This document shows, one piece after another, positions 21,977 through 36,720 of a stretch of 64,000 bases of DNA. The notes beneath the pieces were generated by a model. The model was not told the origin of the DNA and did not search any database. It saw only the letters and a program-made list of their open reading frames with translations. Position 1 is the first letter of the stretch. Each line of letters starts with the position of its first letter. The position numbers and the translations under genes were made by a program. Origin of the DNA: Semisulcospira habei. Taxonomy: Eukaryota > Mollusca > Gastropoda > Semisulcospiridae. The stretch covers positions 161,203,489-161,267,488 of the forward strand of contig BTPG01000004.1 in NCBI GenBank assembly GCA_036245525.1. Direction: 5' to 3'.

Positions 21977-23612
21977 GAAATTAAGTTTTCTGTAACAATC
22001 AGTGTTGTTTGTTACAGTGGACAGTCAATTTAAATCACCAAAACACAGTTCTTTGTGTGATTACCACATTTTACACACACACAGACAAAATTCCGGCATC
22101 TGTATATAACAGAAGTTATCTCATCTAAGGACAATGACTAAAGAACTTTTTCCTGTCACTCAGTAGAGAAAAGTGTATATTGTCACACTGGGTGTACTAT
22201 TGGACATGCAAATGAAAATCTATAGATTAGTCAATTTTGGTGAAGTGGAAATTGTGTAAAATATGTAAGGGTTCTAACAACAATGTCTTCATAATGGAAT
22301 AACAAACAAAAAACACTAATTTTCTGTTGTAGTGCGGTTTTCTTGACTGAAAACATGTCGATTGTTACGCGAACGACGTTTTGTCACAGGCCTACTGTTT
22401 CAGTGAAAACTGCAAACCAGTGAATACTAAAATGCAACAGAAAGCAAAAGACAAAAATAGAATTAAAGGAAATACCTCGACCGGCGGCCAAATGCACCAT
22501 TTTCCACCCACGCGAGGCTGCCGTAAATTCTGGAAAAAAAATTAAATATCAAAAGTAAAATCTCTCACCTCTATATGTGACTGTCCACTGCCTGCAATTT
22601 CAGTTTGCGATATAGTTACTCTTCATTTTTTTAAATCCACGTTTTAAGTTTATGTGCCTTTTTCGGGACTGAAGGGGGCTTGAGTAGGTAGGCTTACGCG
22701 GCAGCCACGTTCAGATTATATACACTAATTGCGGGATGCAGTTTCACTGACGCTCTCTTACGATGGATCAATTCGCTATTTCTTGAAGAGGATGTGCTTT
22801 AATTTCTGCGCTAACATTACGAACATGTAGGCACAAACCGGCTATTTCATATACATGAATTACGAACAGCCTTAGGGTTTTCAACAACACGAAATAATCA
22901 AAACTTATTTACCTGGCTCACGTCGCTGCTTACGCGGCAGTCTGCGGAAAAGCTCCACTCACAACGTGACTTTCCGTAGTAGTAATAGATCCGTTCGCCA
23001 AAATGAATTCTAGAGAACTGGTGAAATCATAGAGTAAAGCAAAGCTTACGGGCAGTCGACGTTTGCGCAACGTTATGCGCACTCGTGGGAACGAAACTCA
23101 CATATGATTGGACTCTATTCATTGGATGCAGCAGATTAACACAGTTACCACATGGTAGGCTGTACTCATTACGGGAGTGCGGGAGTGTAGATTCCTTGAT
23201 CTGAGTCTAGTCGCCCTATTCTCTTGCGCGGCGGGTGGCCCACAACGCAGATCTAGGTCAGAGCGGTCGGCCGCCCGAATTGCCAGTTATACTAAATTGC
23301 ATATGCCATTACCAAAGTTCCATAGTAATTTCATATATTAGCTGATATGATAAAATAAACAAGCTACTCTCTGCCTCACTTACTTGGTGTCACGGACGAA
23401 AATTTTAGCTATGATCTTAAAAACCTTCACTGCCCATAGTGTCTTTTATCCTTTATCCCCTTTTTCCTTGTACAAAAGCTTGGTCCTCCTATATAAAGTT
23501 GTTTTTACATAAGTCGCTGAAAAGGACCTTTGCCGATGGTAAAGAAGACGGACGGCCCTTGGCCGCCCTTGACCTAACCTCACACCACAAACGTTTCAGC
23601 TAGGAGTGATAG

Positions 23613-23662
23613 AATCATTTTACTGGTCACATGGCTTGTCCACTGTGACCAGTAAAATGATT
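23613..23662. repeat. Perfect 19-bp inverted repeat
   Basis: AATCATTTTACTGGTCACA (23613-23631) is followed, after a 12-bp loop, by its exact reverse complement (23644-23662). There is no T-run after it to suggest a Pol III terminator. Confidence 0.85.
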
Positions 23663-24659
23663 TTTACCCTGAACCACGTTAACCAGCTAGTCCCTCTTAC
23701 CAGTAATATCGAGTAGGGACAGTAAGCCAGAGCCAGGCGGGCTCCTATCACCTTGCCTAACATGTTCGTCCCCCATACCTCCATTGGTCGTGGGGACAGA
23801 AAACTGGTATTAATGAATGAATATAATCCGACCCTAGTATTTATTCTGGTCAAAAATAATGTCTATAATACTACTATAATTATTTCTCTCCTATATTCTC
23901 GAGTACCCTGGCTCTGGGCTAACCCTGTTGCACGCTCACGGTAGCCTATCCACTATTTACCCCCCCACCTGGCCTAACCTAACCTACCCTTACCCAGTTG
24001 GCTCCTTACAGCCCCCTTTCGGTTTTTTGTTTGTTTGTTTGTTTGTTTCTGTTTGACGCTCTAATTATGCAAACTATTCAAAATTATACTCAAGATATAG
24101 TCCCTGGCCTATCAATAAAACACAGAAATGTTAAAAGTATCCTACCAGCTCTCCTTCAGCCCAGTACCGCCTCGGTAAAGTCTGTCAGTCGATCGGCTGC
24201 CCTATTGGCCCGATATCCATAGCCCACGCTTGCGTGCACACTCCAATATATCGGAACTAGGTGGCCTTCGTGCGACCTCGCCTCCTCTCTCCGTCACCCA
24301 CCGCCATAGCTAGACAAATAACTCGCCAATATTCCAGGCGTTAATAGTCTTATTCTTAATGATATGAGAATGAAATTTTAATTGTGGACCTGAAATTTTT
24401 AACCTTCTTTTAGACTGTATGAATAAAATACCATTGCTTAGCATAGGACCACTATTGTTGCTGGCTTTTATCTTACTCTGACTTTTACTCGAAACCCCAT
24501 AGTAACACTGCTATCGCTCAAATCAAAGTAACTCTGCTAGTCCCTGATCATCTCTGATGCCGTAGGGACATGAAAATTTTAATTAAGAAGAAGAAGTAGA
24601 TTCTTCGGTTTGCTAAAAGTTTATTTGGACTTGCTGGCAACGTCATGTTGGTTCCGACG

Positions 24660-24745
24660 TTTCCATCCATCCATCCATCCATCCGTCCGTCCGTCCGTCC
24701 GTCTATCCATCCACCCACCCATCCATCCATCCATCTATCCATTAA
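24660..24745. repeat. (TCCA)n/(GTCC)n microsatellite
   Basis: A compound tetranucleotide repeat: TCCA units, then GTCC units, then TCCA/CCCA units. Confidence 0.95.
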
Positions 24746-26662
24746 CTCTGGGAAGATGGATGGGTGGAGCATGTATGGGCTTTCCAGCGCAAAGAGCCCA
24801 TCTCGAATGAACTGAATTGAACTGACCACCCATACACCCATCCATCCATTGTACCTGGGTTTACAAAACAGGAGACGAAACAGGCTTGTTATTTTAACAG
24901 TTCCGTTCTACAAGGTCCTGTTAAATCAAACGTGACACTGCTGAACAGAGCCTGAATTCATCAGTGCTAGGGTCGTGCATCAGAGACCATAGGTACACGA
25001 TCTGCACCCACTTCCCACCCCTTCCTAGCATGTACGTTGAAATGTCCTAGCAAAATCAAAACTGCACAGCTGAAACATTTGGATTGCATCTGAATTTATC
25101 AGACATATAACTGTTCTATTATCACTCAGGTGTCTCAGTGGACGTTACATCCCAAACTGACCACCCCTTAAGGCAAATGGAAATCACTCGCGACATCAAT
25201 GTTAAACTAATAGTGACCAAAGCACTCATACTAACCAACCAGCCTGTTTGCATTTCATTTGTTCATTGTCGAACAGAAGTAGAAGTAGAAGTAGCTATAC
25301 GTGATCACATAGAATGATAACCAGACTACACTGCGCTGCTCACTACTCGTGAAAATGACCGAAGAGGCCTGCGGCGCGGCACTTCCCGAGTTACACACTA
25401 ACTAATTACTTGATCTTAATTATAATCTTTCAGGTTAACTTTTAAACAAGACATAGGCATCACGGACGCTGAAACTGTGATAATCTATTCACGGATCTGA
25501 CGCTTTGTAAGACCATGCTATATATAAGTGCTCTACGTCTCCGTTTTGGAGACAGATTGACCATGACAGATAAAAGGGTGGTGCTGGAATAACTTGGCAC
25601 GTACAGGCATCGTCAAGGGTAATGCCTACAGGCGCCTATCTATTCTGACACTACGCTTAAACTACCATTGTTGATCCACATCCCCTTGTTACATGTCAGG
25701 GCTTTATGGGCTAACATTCAACATTGGGAGCTTGACGTTTAATGCAATACATATAATTATGTCAATGTTGCTGAGTGGAGCTCGATCACTTGGGCAGTTT
25801 TTAAATAGGTAATGTAAAAAAAATAAAAAAAAATCCGAAGGCAGCAGCTAAACTATTTTTATCAGGACTCAAGAAAAATTAAAATAAATTCGGACATGTT
25901 AGCGGTTCACTAGTTTCTTCAAGTTGTGAATCATTCGCGTTCAAAGGCTATTTGCAAAATAATACACGACTAAGGCAAGCACTGCTCAAACGGATTATAC
26001 AAGACTGTCTCAGTTCACGCGTGCAGGTAATATATTTGCGAAGCCGGGTAATTTAAAATAAGTCGAGACTGACCCAACTGTGCACCGCACCACTTCTCAG
26101 CAGACTCATAGACAATAAAGTGTATTGTTTGTATATAGTGAGGTAAAACCTGGTTATTTTGTTTCTTTTAAATAAATGAAACAATGCTTGGCCTAACTTT
26201 ACACATATAAATTTATCGTGCTTTCGAAAAGTTTGCATTTTATCTGTCGATTTGAGCGCGAGTGATTTATTTTGTCTTACTTGACGGGACGAGCGGCTCA
26301 AAATAAACAATTACAAATAGTTGTTTGAATCAGTGGCTAAGTGTGGTGTGCGTCTTTTTCTTCATTTTCTTTCTTTATGGTTCGAGGCGACGCGAAGAGA
26401 CAAATGCCACATGTCCCGGCCGACGCTGCGCGGAGAATAGCGCGAAATCTGATTGTAGGCATAGTAAAGTCTGCTTTACAGTAAAACCGCATGCAGCATT
26501 TCCGAAGTGTTAACCCCATCAATTATGTCCGACGGAATGCCGAACATAATTGTTCTGTACCAAAATAAAACTTGTTCAACCCTCTTTCGATCTGCCGTGC
26601 CGCGCTCGACACGCTGTATGTTGCCGCCTTACTGCCAGTGGAAGAAAATAAGCAGTATTATT

Positions 26663-26685
26663 NNNNNNNNNNNNNNNNNNNNNNN
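26663..26685. other. Assembly gap (23 N)
   Basis: A run of N of unknown true length. It lies close to the expected 3' side of the Tigger transposon, so the missing Tigger 3' terminal repeat could be affected. Confidence 0.95.
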
Positions 26686-26750
26686 CTACCCCACCCGGGT
26701 CTGCCCTGGGGGACTTGGGTGGGGTTAGGTACTTTTTAGTTCCCAGGGTC

Positions 26751-27069
26751 ACCCTGGTCAGCCCCACAGGGTGAGTTTTTCTCTCTATTCTGGGGCATGT
26801 GTTTCTGTCTACCCGAGGTCCATTCATCTGTATTTGCCTTTTTAAGACTCTCCCTACTGTCTGCACTGCCTGTAGCTCTTGATATTGGATGTGTGTTGCT
26901 AAATGGTCTTAGCTTTATTTAGGCCCCATGTGTTAGGTTTATTTAACGTATTTGACCGGCTGGCGACATGCATTCAATGTTCTGTTTTTTTTTTCACAAG
27001 CAGTGCAGGCACGTCCTGAGAAAGCCTTGTTGCTGTCGGGACGTTAAGCAATGTACAATCAATCAATCC
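26751..27069 (+). repeat. SINE-like dispersed repeat with AATC tail
   Basis: Reads in the same order as the reverse complement of 42185-42620: GGGGCAT(G/A)TGT, GGTCCATTCA, CTGTCTGCACTGCCTGTAG, TGTGTTAGGTTTATTTAA, GACCGGCTGGCGACAT, then CCTGAGAAAG, TTGTTGCTGTCGGGACGTTA and an AATCAATCAATC tail. Related pieces occur at 41755-41940 (minus) and 46379-46430 (plus). The shared 3' block and short-repeat tail fit a SINE or a LINE-derived retroposon. Its insertion altered the 3' end of the Tigger ORF. Confidence 0.7.
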
Positions 27070-30414
<3,345 letters not shown>

Positions 30415-30539
30415 TGATGAAAAGGTCTGCGAAATCAAAGCCCGACACCGCGTGCCCTAATTTTTAGGGCCACAGACATACATGTACAACTTAGTGATGC
30501 TGACTGCGCGCTAGGGAGCAGGTCAACTCTATGGTCGGC

Positions 30540-30868
30540 TTCCCGCGCTGCGAATGGGTCTAGACTGGATACATTGTACATGTATTTCTACAAGTGGCGG
30601 ATTCGTTACACTGAACCGACATGATTCACCCGGCGCTGGGGACCGCAAAACCGTTTCGTTACAAGCGGCGGATTCGCTACAACCGACATGATCACCCGCT
30701 GGGGACCGCAAAACCGTTTCGTTACAAGCGACATTTCGTTACATCCGACTTCGTTACATCCGACGTGTTTTTAGTCATGTAAAGAAGGATTTTTGCCGGG
30801 ACCAGCCTTTTCACTTCGTTACATCCGGCATTCGTTACATCCGACCTCGTCATAAGCGGCTTCGACTG
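30540..30868 (-). repeat. Tigger 5' terminal region with subterminal repeats
   Basis: On the minus strand the element begins CAGTCGAAGCCGCTTATGAC, preceded by TA (30869-30870), the hallmark of pogo/Tigger ends and their TA target. Then come repeated phrases GGATGTAACGAA (several copies) and GCTTGTAACGAAACGG, the last within a ~60-bp direct duplication (GCGGTCCCCAGCG blocks). Such repeats are probably transposase binding sites. I did not find the matching 3' terminal repeat. Confidence 0.75.
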
Positions 30869-30870
30869 TA

Positions 30871-31988
30871 TATACAAACGATTTTGAATTTCCAAAACCT
30901 ACAGTAGCTCGCTTGAGCTTGCCCTTAGCACCAAGTGAATGTTCTGTGTTTATGTACAGTGTGTGAGTGAATGCGCGTGATTCACGTGAGCGTGCTTGTT
31001 GGGTTCAGTTCGCGGCGGCGCTTTGAGCCGATTTTCAATTGGGATAAAGCGCCTATTTAATGCGCTTATTATTATTATTATTATTTGTATTAACGTTTTT
31101 TATATTTAGTCCTACACCCTAGTTTGACCTCCAGCAGCCCTAGTACTTCGGCACTGTGTTTCCTTATGGTTCCATGTTTTTGTTTTGTGTTCTGCCACCT
31201 TGTATTTGATTTATGAGAAGAGTTTAACAAATAATGGGTTACTTCATGATGGTGATGTTATTGCATAATAATTGATGCTTGCAAGTAAACAAAGGTTGGA
31301 TTATTGTGCAATAAAGGATGTTCAAGAGTAAACAAAGTTTGTTTTCCATATTCTTTATACACTCAAACTCATCACACAAACAGCACAGCTAGTTTTGAAT
31401 GCATGCTTACAAACAATAAAATTTAATGTACATAGTACATGTCATTATTCTAAAACAATAACTACAAGTGCTAACTGTATTGCAAATGTAAGCATCCATA
31501 CATTCCACACTTCACAATGCAGAAGATGAATAACAAATAAATTACAACACTGCCAATAAGGTGCAAGCAAATTAATGATAACAGACTTGCTATTTTGTCA
31601 TTTTTTCTTTGTTGTAATAACACTACCAATTTACAAGTTTTATTTGAATTTCTGCAGAGCTCAGAGGATGGAGTGGAAAAAAGAGAGAGATTAATAGATA
31701 TTGTTGCTGACATTTTAAGTTGCAAATCAGGGGCAATGGCCAAACCTACTAAACATAGCCAGGATCCCAGAAATATGTACACAACTTTAATATATATATA
31801 TAATGGTAAGGTTTTTGGGAACGTTGCATTTGGGAACCTTGTATTGATTTTCTCACATTTCAAGTCATATTTGGCATTAAATCGTGTTTTTTGATCAAAT
31901 TGCAAAATACCAGATTTCTGCATGAAGTGGAAAGGCATGTTCCCAAAAAGCTGTTGTGGGCATGTGTTCCCAGAAACAAGCATTTATG

Positions 31989-31989
<1 letters not shown>
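30871..31989. other. No gene; contains a retroposon-tail motif
   Basis: At about 31015-31083 GGGATAAAGCGCCTATTTAATGCGC runs into (TTA)n, a typical LINE/SINE 3' tail, plus orientation. A short repeated phrase AGTAAACAAAG(G/T)TTG occurs near 31285 and 31331. The remaining open frames are not convincing. Confidence 0.45.
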
Positions 31990-32087
<98 letters not shown>

Positions 32088-32127
32088 CATCTGTTATTAG
32101 ATCTTTTGATCCAGGCTGGTAAGGCAA

Positions 32128-32214
<87 letters not shown>

Positions 32215-32258
32215 TTGCCTTACCAGCCTGGATCAAAAGATCTAATAACAGATGCAGT
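31990..32258. repeat. (TA)n tracts with a 45-bp-armed palindrome
   Basis: A (TA)n tract (about 31996-32081) is followed by an exact inverted repeat with unique-sequence arms 32084-32128 and 32214-32258. Between them is another 85 bp of (TA)n that is itself self-complementary. The whole 175-bp stretch can form a single long hairpin or cruciform. Confidence 0.9.
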
Positions 32259-32755
32259 CACTTTAATGCTCTCATTAGTCTGTTGTATGAAAACCTATTG
32301 AGTGATACATCAGTGATAGATGGCCAGGTTTCACCCACCCACCTCCCATCCCTCTCCCCCCCCCCCCCCCCCCCGTCCCTCCCCCCCCCAAAAAAAAAAA
32401 AAATAATAAAAATAAAAATAAATTAAACAACAAAAATTAAAAATACAAAAATACAAAATGCCGGGGCAAGACGAACGTTACATCGGTGCAGGAGACAACA
32501 ACCCTATATATATATATATATTATGTAGTCACAAAAGGGCAGCTGATGTCCTGATGACACAATGCAAGTTGAGGTGTGCAAAAGGGCAGCTGATGTCCTG
32601 ATGACACAATGCAATATATATATACTTAAAATGTGTAGAAAGGATCCACAAACACCACGTAGTTTAGGAGTGTAACCCTGCTGTCTCGACGACGCCAGAT
32701 GAGGTAAGCAGCACCCAGGCTTTGTGTTTTAAGTTGTTTACAGACTGGCTGGGCG

Positions 32756-32944
32756 TCACATCTGCCTGAACATCAGCTTGCGTGAAAACAAAAACTCTTC
32801 CAACTTTGCATGAAAATATTGATACGACACCATGCTTTTGAAGTTTTCCATGCTCTCATCGTCTATGCTCTGAGACAGCCCGAAGTATTTAAATATGTTC
32901 TTGTACTCGACCGGCGGCCACAGTTTCATATCGTTAACCCACAA
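32756..32944 (-). pseudogene. Short remnant resembling SWIM/YqaJ-type transposon protein
   Basis: The translated phrase KLWPPVEYKNIFKYF, followed by FKSMVSYQYFHAKLEEF, resembles the N-terminal block (WPxVxxxDIxxYL...KAFKSLEAYNYFxSG) of large proteins with SWIM and YqaJ-nuclease domains. Those accompany ISL2EU-type transposons in many invertebrates. Only about 60 residues are visible; further matches toward 33350 are too degenerate to claim. The assignment is from memory of the family pattern and is tentative. Confidence 0.35.
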
Positions 32945-33830
32945 CTTTGACGGAATTTTCGATGGATGCTTGACTTATAAACCATCGGAGACTCGAGTCA
33001 GCAAGTCGGCATTTGTACACCAGCGTTTGATCACGGTAGACGAAGGATAAGGCTGCGTGATTGATTTGCTAACTGAACACACCTTGAACTTAAACCGGAA
33101 GCAGCACCCATACGCAAATCTGACTGTGACCGAAACGCGCGTCATCGGATTTCCAAGAGTCAAGGTCGGGAAAGTTGTGATTATCAAAACTGCGCATGTG
33201 CCGCACGTGGATTTTGCCCGGTGTCACCCAAGCAGCATTACTCACCGTGTTGCCCGTCAATCCGTCAGCAAGGCATAAGTCACATCTACAGCCTGGTGGA
33301 AGAACCCCACTTCCGAAGCAAGCATACAGAATCTGGAACAAACAGCACGGACCGAAAAACTGGAGAGGGGGGGGGGGGGGGGGGGGGGGGGCAAGTATCT
33401 CAAATGGGAGATGTCCACACTAGCAAGACAAGAGAAAAGAGAAAAACTCTCTTACCTCGGAGTTTGTTTTTTATAATCCGAACGGGTGGGAGGTCTGGAG
33501 TTCGGAACCTTTCCCCCCCAACCCCCCCCCCCCCCCCCCTCCCTTCCCGCGATTCGCCTTTTATTCGACGTAGAAAATTATATATTTACTACATTTCTTT
33601 GGACATAATCTAACAAACTGAGCCATTTCAAAAGTTTTCGTGTCTGCCAGGATGAAAATTAGTATTTTTTTCTGGTGGCCATCTTGGATTTTGCTTAATA
33701 CAGAAAAACGCTCAATGTTTACAGCGCGGCATACAACGGATTCGAATTCAGCACCCCAAAATCATTCAGAATCCATTAAAACATTTGGTACTTCCGACAA
33801 TGGCCCTCCACCAGACTATGACGCTGACTG

Positions 33831-34579
33831 GTTACAAAGTAAAGTAGATAATAGCACTGTCAGGCAAGAGAAATGTGCATGATCGACCAGTGATCATAGA
33901 TCTACTGTGGCCAAAGCACAAAAAAAAGGAGATAGGAAAGAGAGGGGGCGCTAAAAAAGTGACTGAAAGCAATGCATATGGAAGCCCCCCCGAAGGGGGG
34001 CGTATCACATATCCCACTGTTCCAGCCACTCAGTGCATGGAAATTTAAATCTAGGTCCCCCCGAGGGGGGTCCAGATATTTAGCCGGTGTGGACAGCTGT
34101 TTCGGTCTTGGCGACCTCTTCAGCACACCATCGGCGATACTGGAGGAGGCAGGAATTTCTGCCTACCTGCAAAGACAACCACATTTTACTGTGGTGTCTA
34201 CAGGGGCATACATTCCATGCCACCACCTAGAGCTAAATTTCCATGCACCCTAAAAGAGAACCTACCAAAAGGGGGGAAGGGGTTGCAGTCGATATTGTAG
34301 TAGTAAATGAAAAGAAAAGGGGAGACTGCCAGTGCTAATATTTTAGGAAGGTTACAAAGTAAAGTAGATAATAGCACTGTCAGGCAAGAGAAATGTGCAT
34401 GGTCACTTTTTTAGCGCCCCCTCTCTTTCCTATCTCCTTTTTTTTGTGCTTTGGCCACAGTAGATCTATGATCACTGGTCGATCATGCACATTTCTCTTG
34501 CCTGACAGTGCTATTATCTACTTTACTTTGTAACCTTCCTAAAATATTAGCACTGGCAGTCTCCCCTTTTCTTTTCATT
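33831..34579 (-). mobile_element. 749-bp hammerhead-bearing insertion with 14-bp TSD
   Basis: TATGACGCTGACTG occurs at 33817-33830 and 34580-34593, perfectly flanking the insertion. Inside, block S (33831-33882) + T (33883-33963) reappears inverted at 34402-34540. A second direct copy of S with a leader (34312-34401) is mirrored by 34484-34571, giving a large foldback at the right side. Between them sits a 216-bp module (34033-34248) with 24-bp inverted ends (22 of 24 matching) containing the hammerhead. GC-rich hairpins lie at 33984-34001 and 34054-34072. There is no ORF. The TSD length suggests retrotransposition by a Penelope- or LINE-type machinery. Confidence 0.8.
34083..34135 (-). ncRNA. 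Hammerhead ribozyme, minimal type I, complete core
   Basis: On the minus strand: stem I GCC-(GAT)-GGTGTG paired with CACACC-GGC; core CTGAAGA (fits CUGANGA); stem II GGTC-GCCAA-GACC; GAA; then ACAGCTGTC, giving a short self-complementary stem III ending in U16.1 and C17. Predicted cleavage is between 34092 and 34091. All catalytic positions (C3, G5, A6, G8, A9, G12, A13, A14) are present. Such short-stem-III hammerheads, known from Penelope-like elements and retrozymes, are thought to work best as dimers. This is pattern recognition only, not a covariance-model search. Confidence 0.85.
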
Positions 34580-34812
34580 TATGACGCTGACTGTCTTGCA
34601 TGAAAACTTCTGGGCGCAGGTCGAATGCTCCTGCTTTTGCGGTCACAGACTTTCTTGTTGTTGTAATGTAAAAGATACGATCGTGTACATTCTTGCTGTC
34701 GAAAATTGTAAATCATCAGGATCGTCTGGAATCAGAAAGATGAAATCACGTAATGAAGAGGCAGTATACTTTAATTATTTTCTTTTACAGCGAAGGCAAC
34801 TTACTTTTTAGG

Positions 34813-34910
34813 GACAAGGGAAGGAGATGATGATGATAATGATGATGGTAATGATGATGATGATGATGGTAATGATGATGATGATGATGGTGGTGATAAT
34901 GATGATGATT
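34813..34910. repeat. (GAT)n-type trinucleotide microsatellite
   Basis: Imperfect GATGAT/GATAAT/GATGGT repeats. Confidence 0.95.
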
Positions 34911-35296
34911 CACGAATCACGAATTCACGAATTTCGCGTCTGAAACGACTGCACTCTGACCGACGGTCTCGTGAAGAACACACAAACTGGGACACAAAAT
35001 AAGAACACAGGGCTGACGAGATTTAAATCCTCATCAGCCCCCGCGATTGAGGGTTGTTGTCTCCTGCACCGATGTAACGTTCGTCTTGCCCCGGCTTTTT
35101 GTATTTTTTAATTTTTGTTGTTTAATTTATTTTTATTTTAATTTTAATTTTTTTTTTTGGGGGGGGGGGAGGGACGGGGGGGGGGGGGGGGGGGGGGGGG
35201 GAGAGGGATGGGAGGTGGGTGGGTGAAACCTGGCCATCTATCACTGATGTATCACTCAATAGGTTTTCATACAACAGACTAATGAGAGCATTAAAG

Positions 35297-35845
35297 TTAT
35301 TACAAATGGTACCACGTGTTCTCTTTATTTTTCTCCTAGTTGTTACTGTTACCTCCCACCCCACCCCTACCCCTCCCTATAAAAAATAATAAATAAAATA
35401 AATATTAAAGAAATAAATTAATTGAAAAATCTTTTTTAATCGAGTGTTTAAAAATAAATAAATCATGACAATTAAAATTACAGCCACATGTAAAATCCAC
35501 ACTTTTACAGACATACACACTTTTACACACCACCATACAGACATTTCATTTGAAAGACCTCGACGAGACAAATTGAAATGTATGGGTTTTTAGTGTATTC
35601 TGTATTTTTGGTGTCACCTGGTCGCCTGTTACTCTTTCACCTGTGTGGTAACAACATTACAAATATATAAGAAGCAATCGAACACAATTGAAACCTATAC
35701 ATTTGGATTTCACTTTAACAAATCAGATCGTACATGAAATATTCAATTTGTAACCTTAAAGGTACATAAACACTTTTTCTAACACCCGCCATAGTACTTT
35801 TTGTTGCAGTTCGCTGACGAGCGAAGTTGCTGACAGGTTTTCGTC
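35297..35845. other. No recognisable gene
   Basis: AT-rich non-coding sequence with an (AATAAAT)-like patch near 35383-35410. Nothing else is recognised. Confidence 0.5.
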
Positions 35846-36720
35846 ATGGAACTAACGTTCGAGATCCGTGACTTATGAACTGTGCATCATTTGTAATGAA
35901 AATACTTGGTTTGCAAGGAAAGAAGACACTGAAGGCTGCTTCAGAAACAAGACGAAAACTGAAAGATCATGATAACATGAAGGTGATTGACCGCATCGAT
36001 TCTGTTTTCGCTTCAGAGACAGGTGGCAAAACCATATCTCACAGAAGTTGTTATACCACATTTACCAGCAAAGAACGCTTATCCAGACTTGCCGGAAGAT
36101 CACAGACTGCTTTTTCTAACCAGCCTTCAACAAATCAGACCAAAACACCTGTAGAGAAAACGCCGAGGTTTTCAATGCTGAGATGTTCTGTAGCTCCAAT
36201 GAATTGGAAACTGTGCATATTCTGCCAGGATTTAAAAGTGAAAGAGAGATTGTACAATGTGGCCACTTTCGACACAAGCACGCAGATTCTAGAGGCCTCT
36301 AAGTATAACCCAATAATTCATATAAGACTCTGGATGTCTCACCTTATTGCATCAGAAGGAAAATACCTACAATAAATTCCTGTGGGGTGCAACGAAACAA
36401 AAGAGTCGGCTGATGAAGAAGCAGGTGTGGCTATAGAATGGCTGATCTCAGAGCTAAAGGACGCAGCAAGGAAAGCACAAGTTTTTGATTTGTCAGAGGT
36501 TTGGTGAATTGGTGGAAGAAACGGGAGAGTCATTCATCAGCAGGCGCATCAATTTCAAAAGAACTCAACTTTCGCATCAGTGGCTTTTACAATTGCCTGC
36601 TTATTCCTACAGGATACGGGGATATTCCATTGTCACAGCTGATGTCTGATGAAGGTAACGTCTTCCAGATCCCCAAGTACAGGGCCACTGACGAATTTCT
36701 TGAGATGATCTGAAACTCCG
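35846..36720 (+). pseudogene. Broken ORF of a TE-associated CxxC protein family
   Basis: In order: ELCIIC (a CxxC pair, in a neighbouring frame near 35880), KTLKAASETRRKLKDHDNMK, ISHRSCYTTFTSKERLSRL, WKLCIFCQDLKVKERLYNV, IIHIRLWMSHLIASEGKYL, then a stop at 36373. After it, in shifted frames, come WLISELKDAARKAQVFDLSE and LLIPTGYGDIPLSQLMSDE. This layout matches a widespread uncharacterised protein family of invertebrate genomes (W/SCYxxFTSK, CIFC and VPLSQL blocks), often multi-copy and probably transposon-derived. Its biochemical role is unknown to me. The stop and at least two frameshifts make it a pseudogene. Confidence 0.6.

Larger units (their letters stand above)
21985..26662. other. 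No recognisable gene (4.7 kb)
   Basis: I see no domain on either strand. Contents noted: short repeated phrases near 22685 and 22926 (GCTTACGCGGCAG), a 19-bp hairpin at 23613-23662, a CCTAACCTAACCTA triplet near 23970, a GTTT run at about 24028, a TCCA/GTCC microsatellite at 24660-24745, and GAAGTA repeats near 25275. It may be host intergenic or intronic DNA. Confidence 0.5.
32261..35296. mobile_element. 3-kb element bounded by ~245-bp inverted repeats
   Basis: Left arm 32261-32504 and right arm 35051-35296 are reverse complements, beginning CTTTAATGCTCTCATTAGTC, passing through a C-run/A-run (length-variable) and ending GGAGACAACAACCC. The interior holds a 35-bp direct duplication (about 32533-32615), a short protein remnant (32756-32944), G/C runs, the hammerhead-bearing insertion (33831-34579) and a GAT-type microsatellite. 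A palindrome GGCTGACGAG-ATTTAAAT-CCTCATCAGCC (about 35012-35040) lies just inside the right arm. No TSD or complete transposase was found. Confidence 0.7.

Noticed and set aside
23960..24000. CCTAACCTAACCTA as telomeric repeats (TTAGG-like)
   Set aside because: Only about three imperfect units, with no extended array; insufficient for a telomere claim.
31895..32426. Poly-(YI) open frames across the (TA)n palindrome
   Set aside because: Microsatellite artefacts with no unique protein sequence.
36405..36430. CTGATGAAG as another hammerhead core
   Set aside because: There is no GAA at the right distance and no flanking stems; it is coding sequence of the CxxC pseudogene.
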